From Misgurnus anguillicaudatus (taxonomy: Eukaryota > Chordata > Actinopteri > Cypriniformes > Cobitidae): 64,000 nucleotides of DNA. The notes below the pieces were generated by a model. It worked only from the letters and a program-made list of their open reading frames with translations. It was not told the DNA's origin and did no database searches. The DNA is taken from contig NC_073354.2 of assembly GCF_027580225.2 (NCBI RefSeq), positions 30,338,001 to 30,402,000 of the forward strand, written 5' to 3'. The position numbers and the translations under genes are program-made. Positions 44,791-56,468 of the stretch are shown here, piece after piece (the first letter of the stretch is position 1; each line of letters starts with the position of its first letter).

Positions 44791-45151
44791 TTAAAGGATT
44801 AGTTCATTTTCTTAAAAAAAAATCCAAATAATTTACTCATCACCATGTCATCCAAAATGTTGATGTCTTTCTTTGTTCAGTCGAGAAGAAATTATGTTTT
44901 TTGAGAAATCCATCCATCGACTTTAATGAGATCATTTTGAGTCCTTTGAAAGTCAATTTTAAACTTTATAAAAACTGGTAAGTGTTGGGGTCCATTAAAG
45001 TCCATTAAAATGAGAAAAAATCCTGGAATGCTTTCCTCAAAAAACATAATTTCTTCTCGACTGAACAAAAAAAAAAAACATCAACATTTTGGATGACATG
45101 GTGGTGAGTAAATTATCTGGATTTTTTTAATAAAATGTACTAATCCTTTAA
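44791..45151. mobile_element. TTAAAGGATTAGT-family element, copy 3 (short form)
   Basis: Ends TTAAAGGATTAGTTCATTTTCTT and AAAATGTACTAATCCTTTAA, with inner arms CCATGTCATCCAAAATGTTGATG / CATCAACATTTTGGATGACATGG. At 361 bp it is a deletion derivative of the 875-bp form at 1052-1926. Confidence 0.92.
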
Positions 45152-46049
45152 AGGGACAATCCAATTTTTTTGAAAATATGCTCATTTTCCAGCTCCCCTA
45201 GAGTTAAACATTTAATTCTTACCGTCTTAGTATCTGTTCAGCTGATCTCCGTGTCTGGCGCTAGCACTTTTAGCATAGCTTAGCATAATCCATTGATTTT
45301 GATTAGTCTATTAGCATTCAGTCCTTCCAGAAAAAGAGTTTTTTTGAGATTGTTGCGGGCAAAAATCCTCGATTTTGCGGCACGTTTTCTTAAAAAATGC
45401 GATGGAATATGCTGGATATTTATGCAATTTATGCGATGGAATTGCTGGAATTTGCGAAAATAGCGGAACTTGCAAAAACTGTGGAAACTTGCAAAAGCTG
45501 CAATGATGTTCACGTCACATAATCACATCACTTCATAACGTTCCCATGGCAACAGAGGACACGGCTGCGCTTGTGTGAAGTAAATGCAACATTTTTCAAC
45601 TTTCTGCTAATATATATGTGACTTTTTGCTACGAAAATGCGGTGATTATGAAATCATGCAAGCCCCGCATATTTTGTGCGCGGAAATCTGTAATTATTGC
45701 GGCGAAAGTGCGTCGTATTTGGAAAAAATGCAGCCCTGCATAAATATGCGGACTTTGGCTGATTATGCAATAAATCGTGCAATCGCATTTTTCTGGAGGG
45801 AATGAGCATTGCACCTAAAAAAAAAATAACCAAAAAGTTTCAATATTTTTCCTATTTTAAACTTGACTCTTCTGTAGTTACATCGTGTACTAACACTGAC
45901 GGAAAATTAAAAGTTGCGATTTTCTAGGCAGATATGGCTAGGAACTAAATGAATAAAAGCGTCAGCTAAAAATTAAGTACAAATTAAATGTTTAACTAGA
46001 GGAGTTGAAAAAGGAGCATATTTTCAAAAAAAGTGTAGTGTCTCTTTAA
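45148..46049. mobile_element. TTAAAGGGACA element, abutting the previous one and carrying a nested insert
   Basis: Left end TTAAAGGGACAATCCAATTTTTTTGAAAATATGCTC, right end GAGCATATTTTCAAAAAAAGTGTAGTGTCTCTTTAA. It shares TTAA (45148-45151) with the element on its left. The segment 45319-45804 is an insertion (next entry). A relative lies at 18985-19443. Confidence 0.87.
45319..45804. mobile_element. Nested element with CCTTCCAGAAAAA ends
   Basis: Left end CAGTCCTTCCAGAAAAA, right end TTTTTCTGGAGGGAATG, an imperfect 17-bp inverted pair. AGCATT flanks both sides (45313-45318 and 45805-45810). The interior has many short direct repeats around GCGATGGAAT, TTGCGAAAA and TTGCAAAA. The superfamily is uncertain. 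Confidence 0.72.
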
Positions 46050-46157
46050 TGGAGAAGGCAATCCCAGAATGCATTGCTCATGAAGTGTCCAAGCTGGAGC
46101 AAATCATACAAGAAGAACAAAAATGCATTGCTCATGTTGACAAAAATATTAATTTGT

Positions 46158-46282
46158 TTCTGTAGCTCAGGTGGTAGTGCATTGTGTTTGCAGTGAATGT
46201 GCATGATGCGTGATATTGTATATCTTAAATGCACTGTAAGTCGATTTGGGTAAAAGTTTCTGCAAAATGCTTGAATGCAAAA
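46158..46282 (+). repeat. tRNA-derived SINE, decayed
   Basis: TTCTGTAGCTCAGGTGGTAGTGCATTG (box A region) is followed by the SINE tail AATGCACTGTAAGTCGATTTGGGTAAAAGTTTCTGCAAAATGC. The box B half is lost. Confidence 0.75.
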
Positions 46283-46910
46283 TATACTTGAAATTATACT
46301 TGAAACTGTTGATATTAGTCACCACAAAAATGACTACGTGTGTGCCCCTGATGACAACAAAGTCTTTTCCTTATCTGTCCTGAAATCTTGGTCTTGCAGG
46401 AAAAAGTGTCTGTCTGGTTGCTGGGCATGTAATGAATTTAGAAAAAACACCCAGATTAATCTAACGTCTACACATTTCTACTTGTCTCCTCTCTCTTATC
46501 TGAGAAGGGCTGGGTCTTTTCCCCAGCAGGTTCACCAGATGAGGTAATGCTGGACCGCTGCTCAATATTTTGGGTGGGGTGCAGCAGACAACGAACACTA
46601 CACAAGCTGGAATCTCACACACATCTGATGCTGATATGATGTATCTAAGTTATTTGATGCATTCAGAGCGTTTGCGTGCTTGAACTTTACGAAATGCATT
46701 CTTACAACATTCTTCAATTTGGCAAATGTTTACAAGCACTTAAAATCCAAAAGGTGTGTTTGACTGTAAGCTGTCAAACCGTTATGATAGCAGAGCTTCT
46801 ATGTTAAATTAGTCCACTTAAAGATATTTTATCAGAGAAAGCATGTATATTTTAAGCAGTAAGGTACAAGTGGCTGTGCTTTATTGCGAGTAAGCATCAT
46901 GCTTGCAACC
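46283..46910. other. Unique stretch, no gene
   Basis: A 90-codon plus-strand frame (46275-46547) has no recognisable domain and begins at the SINE edge. Nothing else seen. Confidence 0.35.
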
Positions 46911-47125
46911 TATACTCTTAAAAATAAAATCTGAAAGGTTCTTCAAAGGGATGCCATAGATAAACCATTTTTGGTTTCCCAAAGAACCAATCAGGGCATG
47001 GTTCATAAAATAACCATTTCTTCCTTATCTTTTAACAGTTTAATGAACTACAAATAACCTGTTGTGAAACAGAAAGGTTCTACAGATGTTAAAGGTTCTT
47101 TATTGAACCATACAGCTAAAAATGG
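46911..47125. mobile_element. AAAGGTTCTTCAAAGGGATGCCATAG MITE
   Basis: Contains TCTTAAAAATAAAATCTGAAAGGTTCTTCAAAGGG and, inverted, AAAGGTTCTTTATTGAACCATACAGCTAAAAATGG. Internally CAAAGAACCAATCAGG and AAATAACC-G pair weakly. Ends are degraded. Confidence 0.65.
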
Positions 47126-47140
47126 TGAATAAATAAGGAG

Positions 47141-47348
47141 TATACTGAAAAAATCTCTGGTTGCACAAGATTAAATTAAGTTTTCTTAAAATTGTCTTTT
47201 AAAAAAAAAAAAGTGTTGGATCTACGTAATTTGATTATGTACATTGTAGTTTTCTTAAAATGAAAATAACTTTAATTAATGTTAATTTAATTTTAAGAAA
47301 ACCTATTAATCATGTGCAACCAATGTCCAGAAGTTTTTTTCCAGTGTA
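47141..47348. mobile_element. TACACTGGAAAAAAACTTCTGG MITE
   Basis: Left TATACTGAAAAAATCTCTGGTTGCACAAGATTAA and right TTAATCATGTGCAACCAATGTCCAGAAGTTTTTTTCCAGTGTA pair imperfectly; inner AAGTTTTCTTAAAATTG / TTAATTTTAAGAAAACCT also pair. Confidence 0.8.
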
Positions 47349-47960
47349 TGAATCACTATTATTGACTATTCTTTAACCAAGATTTGAACTTTCTTTTTTA
47401 TACAAGCATTTATGTATTAAAATATAGATGTGCTACACTGTGCTACATAGATGTGCGTTTTAAACATCCACATATTTACGATCCTGTGAGCGCAACTTAT
47501 CAAACAAGCTAACCGCTAATGAGCAGCAGTGCATGTAATAACATTTCACGTCATGTAAACTGGACTTTTGTCACACATTTGCTTTTTCTAGTAAACAGTA
47601 ATGGTTTTATGGATAAATATATTAATACAAACCTTGTTTATCCACATAAATCTGTCCGTGTTCAGCCTCTCCACACCTGAAGTGAAATCAAACAGCACCA
47701 CACACTGAGTTAATTTGAACCAACATTTGGGTTGATGCCTCGCTGGAGGCGGAGGGGTGCATTCATTCAACTGTCAGTGAAAAGGACCCAAATAAAAATT
47801 AACCCAATATTAACCCAACTGATTGGGTTACACAAAAACCTACACAAGAAATAACCCAATTAAAAGACCCAAAGGGCTCAACCCAGGTTTTGGGTAGAAA
47901 AATTAACCAAGCATTTTTGGGGTTTCCAAACTACTAAATTCCAGGACTCACCAAGAGAAG
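47349..47960. other. Mostly unique; decayed AACCCA-rich repeat at 47790-47925
   Basis: The end of the block (AACCCAATATTAACCCAACTGATTGGGTTA) resembles the next element and is likely a decayed second copy of it. Confidence 0.4.
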
Positions 47961-48170
47961 TATACACTTCGAAAATGCTGGTTATTTTCAACCCAGCATT
48001 GGGTAAAAAAAAGGGATGAACCCAACTCAAGGTTATAATTTAACCTATTCTGGGTTGTTTTAACCTATTGTTGGATCAAATAAACATTTTCTGGGTTAAT
48101 TAAATTTTCTTGGGTTTGTCCCTTTTTGACCAAAAGCTGAGTTGAAAAAGCCAGTATCTTTAGTGTGTAT
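47961..48170. mobile_element. TACACACT-ended MITE with AACCCAGCATTGGGT core
   Basis: Left TATACACTTCGAAAATGCTGGTTATTTTCAACCCAGC and right GAGTTGAAAAAGCCAGTATCTTTAGTGTGTAT form imperfect inverted repeats. The interior is rich in GGGTT/AACCC. Confidence 0.75.
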
Positions 48171-48296
48171 TCAAGACTTGTCGGAATGTTTTTGAATGGA
48201 AATATAGGGGAAGTACACATTTTTTGGTTTTTGACGAGAGATTATTTTTAATTTTAATTTCATCAAGTTATTGCAAAACCAAAAGACCTTATGGTA

Positions 48297-48443
48297 CACT
48301 GTTAGAAAAAATGGTCCCCATCACTGGGACAGTACCCTTTCAAAAACCACCTTTGCACCTAAAGAGTTTATATTAGTACCTTAGAGGAACATAATGTATA
48401 CATATCTGTACGTTAATGGTACATATAAGAACTGTTTAAAAGG
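48297..48443. repeat. Decayed ACTGTTAGAAAAAATGG-type repeat
   Basis: TACACTGTTAGAAAAAATGGTCCCCATCACTGGGACAGTACCC is followed by TTTGCACCTAAAGAGTTTATATTAGTACC. A related fragment is at about 12297-12365. Only one end is recognised. Confidence 0.5.
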
Positions 48444-49543
48444 TAGGGGTGCGCGGGGCAAAAACTAACACGGGGTTAGTAACATGGACTGTTTACATTG
48501 TTGCACAAGGTTGCTGTTTTGTTTTTCCGGTATTTTTTTCATGCTGCCAAAAGACGATCTCCCGCAAATTAAATGTATAAGGTTTTTCCAGAGAGTTATT
48601 AATGAACAGGTGTTTTGGTGTCATGTAAGTACATTTTTTCATTATATTTTTACGGTTTCTAAGTTGGGTGTGTAAGATACTCATATTAATCAGTGTCTTG
48701 TTGACTAAAACACAGCATCGTTTTGAAATATGTCTGCAGCTCTTAGCAACTTTTTTGGTGGGCTTGAAAACATTTTGACCCAGCTGGGTTAATTGTAACA
48801 CTGTATTACAACTAACTCCTCAGCACTTACGATATGAAAATCGCTAATGTTAGCATAATTCTTGCCGTTGTTTTAAATAGGCTACACACGAATGATTGCT
48901 GGCTGCCAACAAAATAAATGTGCCTGTCTTTTAAAATATTTATTTTTGTTCATATCTTTAATATTGATTGAATAAGGTCACGTCAAAGATTGAAATCATA
49001 ATGAAATGAATGGCTAAAATCAGACTTTGATGCTCATTATCTCAGAATTTGATATTGAAGTTGTAGTATGATTATTACAGACTGGGTCACATGTTTTGTC
49101 ATAATTCTGCTGCTTGTTCTCACATATTTAGACATTTGTATCCATTTATAATTGAACTATTGTTAGAAAGTGCTGGATGAATGAATACAGTGTGGATACC
49201 TGTCTATTATAGACAGATGTATAAACAATATCCACTTCAAGTATATAGACAAAATAGTATTGGAATATTTGGCTGCAGGCTTGATTTTTGGCAGGTGTTG
49301 CAACGAACCCCCTGCCTGTTACAACTGACCCCACCTATGGGGTGAGTTGTAACGTTTGCACTTCTGTCACGTTTGGTATAATTGTCCAAGAATGGTAAGT
49401 ACCAGAAACAAACTTCAAATGTTTATTTGTAGCAGAGATGTGTGTGTGTTGCTTGTGTAAAAATATAATTAATCAAACTCAAATATTTTTTGAATGATTG
49501 AGCCAAAACCAAAAAGTGTTAGGTTGTGCCCCACCCTCCCCTA
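48444..49543. mobile_element. TAGGGGTGCGCGGGGC element, copy 2 (1.10 kb)
   Basis: Left end TAGGGGTGCGCGGGGCA, right end TGCCCCACCCTCCCCTA. Aligned throughout with 25445-26514. A strong hairpin at 49318-49353 (GTTACAACTGACCCCA / TGGGGTGAGTTGTAAC, 15 of 16 paired, 4-base loop) is weaker in copy 1. No transposase. Confidence 0.85.
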
Positions 49544-50290
49544 CTGTGACAGCTTGCACAGTTTAAAAACCTTTGTGCTAGGGGACCTCAAAACTAAAAG
49601 ACAAGCCACAAATCTCCAATTTGGATTTTAATGGTCTCTTTAAATAGCCGTTGCCTGCTCAGCAAAACAGGAATAAGGCATAAAATCTTCCAGAGATTTA
49701 CAGCGCTGTTTAAATATACTGTTTAGTTTAGTTTTTCCTATAAGTTCAGCTTCATATCTGGTAATTTTTCAATGTCACAATGCACACATGGATGCTGATG
49801 TACAACTTTTCAAGATGAAATAGGTTTGGTCATCTCGAGCTTGTTTCAAAGACTAGTTATTTACACACAATGCAAACATTGAGAGAGCTTTGTGGCTTAC
49901 TATGTCAACTGCTGAGGAAAGCTGGGCATAATTGTATGTGGTCTCATGAAAGAGAGTTATTCATTTTACAAACCAAGAGGAAAAATTGTGGGAGGTTAGT
50001 GAAACTTTTCTTTCGCCTAATAAAAAACATCACAGCGGAGGTGGCTTGGAAACCCAAATGGAAGATAACATACAGGCCATAAATATTATCGTGTTTAATA
50101 TTTTATTGTTAATTCACCTTTGGCTCCTATAGTACAACATGAATTCATAAAATGCACAGCCTGGTAAAAATTAAGACATTGATACCTTTGTCTGTAGGTG
50201 ATGCATTTATTGCTTGCAGCTATACTTTGTCCTATAGGTGGTTTGAAGATATATGAACAAGACTGACTGCTTTAGAGAAGGCCAAGTGTT
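49544..50290. other. Unique stretch; one unsupported 70-codon frame
   Basis: An ATG at 49870 opens 70 codons of a basic, Leu- and Cys-containing peptide. It is unlike any known family to me and has no supporting context. Confidence 0.3.
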
Positions 50291-50572
50291 ATGGGGCATA
50301 CACACCAAACGCAAGATCAACTATTTGCGCAAGTAAATTACATACAAAGTCAATGCAAAGACGTGATCAGACGCGTCCTCGTGCAGGGCGATGCGAATGA
50401 CGTGAATTCTGCGGCACGATTGCCACGAAAACATGCGTTATTCGCCTCAAATGTGCCTTTGCGCAAGTAGAAATATTCAACAAATTCGCATTACACAAAG
50501 TTAAATCCCGCAGGTAATCTAGAGCGAGCAACGTTGTGCTACGTGCTACATGGTGTGTACATAGCATTAGAG
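50291..50572. mobile_element. GCATACACACCAAACGC MITE, decayed
   Basis: GGGGCATACACACCAAACGCAAG at the left and TGCTACATGGTGTGTACATAGC at the right are imperfect complements. The middle has GCGCAAGTA / AAGTAGAAATATTC and GAATTCTGCGGCACG blocks typical of this teleost family. Confidence 0.65.
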
Positions 50573-50944
50573 TCCAATGATTGGACAATAGGTAAGCAAT
50601 TTTTTCAACCAATTATATGCAAGTCATAATTTAATTATAAGATTAGGAGCAATAAAAGTTTGTTTCACTTTATGAATTTCACATTGATTTCAATTTTACT
50701 CAGTCAATATTAAAGATATCAAGTTTATATTTTCACAGAATGTTTTTCATCTATTTAAACACATAAGGAAATGAGCACACTTAGCGAATTAGTGTTAACA
50801 CGTCACCAGCTCGACTCTAAAATGTAGACAGCATTATCATTCTGTCGCTAAATAATTTTTTTGGCCAGTGCAATTATCCTTCATGAAGAAAGCATGATGC
50901 TTTGCATCAAGCTTGGTAGCAAAACTAATCTACGCACACTGTAA
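50573..50944. other. AT-rich stretch, nothing identified
   Basis: No repeat or coding signature. Confidence 0.35.
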
Positions 50945-51480
50945 AGCTGCTCGACATGTTCTCACGGAAATTTGTGTTATAGTCACGAAAAATTTGATTA
51001 ATTTATTTGTGTCCATGGCACGAAATTCAACTTTTTTTCGTGCCATGAGCGCAAATGCCTATTGTGTGTCATTAAGGATGAATTTATAAAAATAGTTTTT
51101 CGTTTCCATGGCACTACTTACTTTTTCTTGTATTGTTCATGTATTGTTTTTTCCTATTTTTAAATCATTGTCGCTTGGGGTTAAATTTGGAATTAGGATG
51201 TACTTTTATGTATTGGTTTCTACATGTTTTTCTTCCGTGTTTTAAAAACTATTTTCACCTGGAGTTGGGGTTAGAGTTGGGGTTTGGTTGTCTAAAACTG
51301 TAACATACAGTGATTCTAACCCAAAAAACAATGAGAAAACAATACATTAAATGACATGTAAAAGAAAGTTTTGCAGCAGACACGAAAAACTATTTATAGA
51401 AATTTGTGCGACTGACAAGAAAAAGACATTCGTGCTCAAGACACGAAAAAAGCTAAATTTCGTGCCATGGTCTTAGCTTA
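50945..51480. repeat. Long imperfect inverted repeat with CACGAAA arms, copy 2
   Basis: GGCACGAAATTCAACTTTTTTTCGTGCC at about 51017 pairs with GACACGAAAAAAGCTAAATTTCGTGCC at about 51440. The centre has GGGGTTAAATTTGG and GGGGTTAGAGTTGGGG. Matches 35226-35840 over most of its length with more decay. Confidence 0.78.
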
Positions 51481-53289
51481 TTCTTCTTAATGATGGGTAG
51501 TACTTTGCCATGAATTTGGTATTGCAACGTCTGTGTAAAATGATAATAAATATGTGTTCTGAGTTTGTCACACCACAGAAAAATGTGTTATTAACCACTC
51601 AGTTATCAAAATCTTGGAAAAATAGTTAGTATTCTCTGCTCACAAATGCTGGGGGTGTGTCCACTGTCAGTGCTGAAACCACTCCCACTCGCAGGAAAGC
51701 TACCAACTCTCAACCATTAACTACCGCTACAACCTGAATAGTTGCTTAAGATTGTGCTAGGGGCGGGGCTATACTCAGTGGCTCCAATGCATCATCGAAC
51801 CACCATTTTAGCCCCGCCCAAAGCCTGAACATAGACATGTAGAAAAACTGTTTAACGGTATAACTCTACAATTCAGTTCTACACAGTCTTTGTAACGTGT
51901 TTCAGCAATGCATTTCTAACAGTGATGCACGTTTTTTCCAGCAGTTTGGGGACATCATGTAAGTTACGTTGCTACTTAGGTTTTTGTATTGTAACCTTAT
52001 CAAAGAACCTAATAAAATATATATTCCAAAATATTTTATATAGGATATAGGAAAGTGTACGCAACATACATGTTCTTTTTTATTTTGTTTTAAATTACCT
52101 GCCCCAAACCACCCCGCAAATGAAGCCCCAACCCGACCCACGGGTTTTGGGGCGATCCACGCATCAGTAATTTCTAACATTTATAATGTGTATAGAAACA
52201 ATTCTCTAAATTTGACTTTACACAGACTTAAAAAGACAAATATAAATGTTATAAATAAAATGTACTTATTTAAATAATATAATATTTATGGACCCTTGGT
52301 TCAAAAAAGTACGAGAAACGCTGACTTGAAGAGTTTTCATTACGCTTACAATGATCCCTTTGAAGACAGCTGCCAATTTAGACGACAAACAGCAAAGCAG
52401 CTTACTAGGTTTTGAAACACGCCAGTGTCCACAAGAGACCAACATGAAAAGTGTTTTTCACTTGTTCTGGCTTTGATTCTTCCCTCAACACTTTAACACT
52501 TGCAATTGCCCCCCACACAAGTGATCAAACACCCGAATTTCCAAATCTCTGTGATGTCCTACCCACACACACACTCCTGTTTCACACATAGCGCTCTGTG
52601 TGCACAGACAAAACCTCTCTCACAGCTCACTCTTTCTTTAATGTCTCCAAACGCCTCATCCAAACACACTCCTTGTCTCCCTAGTGCACGTACGCACTCC
52701 GCAGACCTCCCTCAATGCTGTACTCATCTCATCTGTGGCCTGAATGAAAATAAGAGATGGCAAAGGTGAACAGAAGATGGAGGCAAGTGGGACTTGAATT
52801 GTGAGCAAAGAGAAACGGCGAGGAATGGAAAAAGGGAGGGAGGGGGAGAAAGAGAGAGTGCCAGGACGAATGCAAGGTTAAGTATGTCTGGTGACATGGA
52901 GGGAGAGTCTTGTTCTCATGGCTCTTTGGCAGAGAGAGAGGAGCATCGCTGACTTCCTCAGTCGTGCAATTCAACCACAGAGAGCGTTTTGTAAGGAAAA
53001 CCCACGCCTGTCACTTGCATTCGATCCTCCTGGACACGCTGCAGTGACGGCCTACCGGGGTCAGCCCCGGAGTGCCGATCAGGTGACCTGCCCACCGCTT
53101 TCACAACTCCACAGGAACAACAGCATGTCTCTGGAGACCGGCACACACATGCGGCTAACACACAGACACACATGCACACACATCATTCCTTTGTGGATTG
53201 CAGCCACATTAAAGCACTCATACATTAAAGCATACAGTACGCACACTCACTCCTCTTTCCCACGGGGGGCACATTTTTCTTATCCCTCC
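51481..53289. other. Unique stretch, partly GC- and CA-rich; no gene
   Basis: A 178-codon plus-strand frame from 52891 starts at a GTG, is rich in His and Thr from CA-repeat-like sequence and runs into a SINE, so it is not a gene. AG-rich and CT-rich simple stretches lie at 52790-52860. No other structure noticed. Confidence 0.4.
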
Positions 53290-53475
53290 ATTTACGTTAC
53301 ATTTACATTCATGCGTCTGGCGGACGCTTTTATCCAAAGTGACTTACTGTGCATTCAAGGTATGCAATTTTTTCATCAGTGTGTGTGTGTGTGTTCCCTG
53401 GGGATTGATCCTATGACCTTTGCATAACCTTCACTAATGCAATGCTTTACCAACCAGTTGAGCTACAGGAGCACC
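53290..53475 (-). repeat. tRNA-derived SINE, nearly complete
   Basis: On the minus strand: GCTCCTGTAGCTCAACTGGTTGG (box A), a GGTCATAGGATCAATCCCCAGGGAACAC box B region, then the tail GTAAGTCACTTTGGATAAAAGCGTCCGCCAGACGC and a (TGTAAA)-type end. The boxes mark an internal RNA polymerase III promoter of tRNA origin. Confidence 0.85.
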
Positions 53476-54184
53476 TCTAGTTACATTTATTCAGAAAGTT
53501 GGACATGTAAACTATAAGGTAGAAAGGAATAGCATGGTGAATTTTTGCCCAAAAAAGAATATTCTCTGGTAAATTTGTAAATTTTTGCACTACAATGTAT
53601 TCATTAAACTATTTTCAGATTAAAATATTACCCCTACTGAAAATATATAAAAATTCTTTGAATTCCAATAGGGATTAAAAATAGGTTTTAATTGAGAAAA
53701 ATGCCATTCCCAGTAACACACACCTATCTCCAGGCATCTTATAAGGAGTTATTATGTGCTTAGGAATTACCTTCAATTTGGCTGATTTGACCATGGGATT
53801 CTCACTATCTGGATCGACTTCCTTCCATTCAACTTTGTTCTCGACTCTATTCTTTGAAATTCTCCCATGTCTAGTGTGAATGAGTTACATGGAGGCACTA
53901 TGTCTTGGCCAGGGCTCTGGGGGATGAGAGGGGTCCACCCTGGCCAATGAGCATTCGTGATAGATCATCTCTGGCCCTCAGAGTCCTGGATAAACTACTG
54001 GTGTACCTAACCCTCTGGACAAGCATGGACTTAAGATTTAGGAATGGATTTTAAGATTATGGCTATATTTCTGTAAGCAATGAATACTGATGGCACTGGA
54101 TGGGAATTTCATTATCTAATCATTATTTTGGTTAATTATGAAACCATGTATACCGGTTGAATCAGATTGGCGCAGAACAAAATG
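53476..54184. other. Unique AT-rich stretch, no gene
   Basis: No open frame or repeat termini of note. Confidence 0.35.
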
Positions 54185-54545
54185 TTACCCTGGATCACAA
54201 AACCAGTCGTAAGTCGCAATGGGTATTTGTAGCACAAGCCAACAATACATTATATGGGTCAAAATATTAGATTTTTTTTAGGCAAAAATTAATATTTGGC
54301 TTAAAATATATTAAGATCATGTTCCATGAAGATATTTTGTAAATTTCCTACTGCAAAAAGTGTATTTATCATTAGTAATATATTTTAAGGTGATTTTCTC
54401 AATATTTAACTTTTTTTGCACCCTAAGATTCCTGATTTTTAAATAGTTTTCAAATATTGTCCTATCAATAGAAAGTTTATTCATTCAGTTCTCAGATGAT
54501 GTTTAAATCTCAATTAAAAATTAACCCTTACAACTGGTTTTGTGA
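54185..54545. mobile_element. GGACCACAAAACCA-type MITE, copy 2
   Basis: Left end TACCCTGGATCACAAAACCAGTCGTAAGTCGC and right end CTTACAACTGGTTTTGTGAATGAG pair imperfectly. Internally related to 6645-7117 through TCCTGATTTTTAAATAG and AGGCAAAAATTAATATTT blocks. Confidence 0.75.
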
Positions 54546-55199
54546 ATGAGAACGGTTCAGCCCGACAGTGGAAAGTGTCTTTTGAGATTACAAATGATAC
54601 ATTTTTAAGATGATAAATCTTAAAAAGCCACAAGGGCAGCTGTTGCTATATGACAACACTCCCTTAGGAAAATAAACTAGTTTTACTATAAAAACCCTGG
54701 TTAAACTTTTATTGTAGCAAAATGGTTAATTTGTGATTACCATGGTTTAACTATAGTTTGGGTAAAATAATCAGAAAAAATAATCTAATGGAAGTTGTTT
54801 CTCATTTTTTCATATTAGTTTTGATCCCATTTTGAATACTTTATTCTTCAACAATTTACAGTACATTAAATTTAAATAGTGTAATTTCTGTACACAAACG
54901 ACTTGTATCAAACTCTAATGCAACAACAGTCCATAAACAAATCGGGAATTTGTAACGCTGTTACATTATTAGATGTTTACTATTACGGCCTAAAATTTGT
55001 AAACAAATAGTGTGTCAAGTACCGTATATGAGTTTATATGTTTTGGGATGTGAGCATTGTTATATTATCCCCATTTATTAGATAAAAAATTGTAACTTAA
55101 TGATAACTTTACGGTTATGGTGGATAATTCATTTATTTTCATGCAACAATGCTTATTATAGAATTACATTAATCCCAGATGATAAATCGTTAACATATT
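54546..55199. other. AT-rich stretch, nothing identified
   Basis: No signature seen. Confidence 0.35.
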
Positions 55200-55394
55200 G
55201 GTGTCGGAGATGATTTGAGCCTGAAAAATGTAGTGCACAACCAATTCGATCTTGAACGATTTGGTTACAAACATTCCTTAAAATATCTTTCTTCGTCTTC
55301 TTCAGAACAAAGAAATGTATACTGTTTTGTAACAACATGAGAGTGAGTAAATGATAACAGAATTATCATTTTTGGGTGAACTATCCCTTTAAAT
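55200..55394 (-). mobile_element. TTAAAGGGATAGTTCACCC MITE, one-armed fragment
   Basis: On the minus strand it reads TTTAAAGGGATAGTTCACCCAAAAATGATAATTC followed by the CTGTTATCATTTACTCACTCTCATGTTG block usual in this family. The other terminus is missing. Confidence 0.8.
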
Positions 55395-55652
55395 GTGTGA
55401 TGAATAAATAGTGCTCATAAACAGCTGTAGATATCAAGGTCTGACTTAAAATGAGGGCAGATTGGGCAGACTGATGCCTTCAAAATAAGTTACAATATGA
55501 AATTAAGTGTAACAAAATTAGTTAACTTACTACTACTACTGTGTTTGCAGATTTTGTGCCGCAAAAGTGAGACAGATATAATAATTTTAGTGTTACAAAT
55601 TCTTCCAAAATTCTATAGAGATGTTTGACACTCATTGAAGGGATAGTTAACC

Positions 55653-55960
55653 CAGTGCTTCTTAATTATTTTCTGTCACGCCCCCCCTAGGAAGAAGTAA
55701 ACATTTCACGCCCCCCCAACTCTTCGCCGCGACTGTAAATAGTATAATTTGTCTATAAAATTACACATCTGCAAAACATTGTATCCTTATTAACATTAAA
55801 GAAAACATAAAAAAAGAAATATCAATCAACTAACAACAAAAAATTACTTTATTAACATTGTTTTTTACTCTGCATCAATTTGCCTGAAATAAAAAAATCA
55901 ATCCTTATTTACAGTATATTTTTTGACCATTTAATACTGAAAAATTAAATTAAATATAAA
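55653..55960 (+). mobile_element. Left end of a hAT-type element, CAGTGCTTCTTAATTATTTT, broken by the array
   Basis: CAGTGCTTCTTAATTATTTTCTGTCACGCCCCCCCTAGG is a hAT-like terminus with the usual CAGTG start, followed by a second CACGCCCCCCC block. The matching right end is not found before the tandem array begins at 55961, nor anywhere to 64000, so the element is either truncated or continues beyond the window. Confidence 0.65.
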
Positions 55961-56454
55961 ATATAGCTGCAAGCAGCAATGCCGGGGTCAAGCCGAAAAG
56001 GGCACAAAAGGATGTAAAATTGAGATTGGATAAGCAGATTGAAGAACCTAGGTAAACCTAATAATTTTAGATGAAAAAACAAAAAAGTTATCAACAAAAA
56101 TAATTTAAGTTCTTGTCTACTGCAATCGTTCTTCTGTTATTGACAATCATGGAACATTAGAGCACTGAAAGACACGTGAGTGGTGTTTGCAGTGGCAAAA
56201 CATGGGTCACATCATGTTACAACAAGTTTAATTAGTCAAAAGAGACCATCCCCGTGTCTCTACGATGTTCTGATGCAGAGATATAGTTTTTGCAAAAACG
56301 GTTGATAAGGTATTCTCAATGGTTGAAGGGGAGTGAATTGGCAACCACCAGTGATTATAGTCAAAGCTATGAAAGGAATAATCCACGATGACTCATGGTT
56401 TTAGATGTGTTGTTGCAGTAGTTTTAGGCAAAAATACCATATTCTATCTAAAAA

Positions 56455-56468
56455 CCAGTAGGTGGCGC
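56455..56468 (+). promoter_or_regulatory. CTCF-consensus site, unit 1, site a
   Basis: CCAGTAGGTGGCGC fits the published CTCF core CCASYAGRKGGCRS at all 14 positions. Counterparts are at 58162-58175, 59863-59876 and 61567-61580 in units 2-4. Binding is inferred, not shown. Confidence 0.5.

Noticed and set aside
52891..53427. 178-codon plus-strand frame
   Set aside because: Starts at GTG, contains CA-repeat-derived His/Thr runs and reads into the antisense of a SINE.
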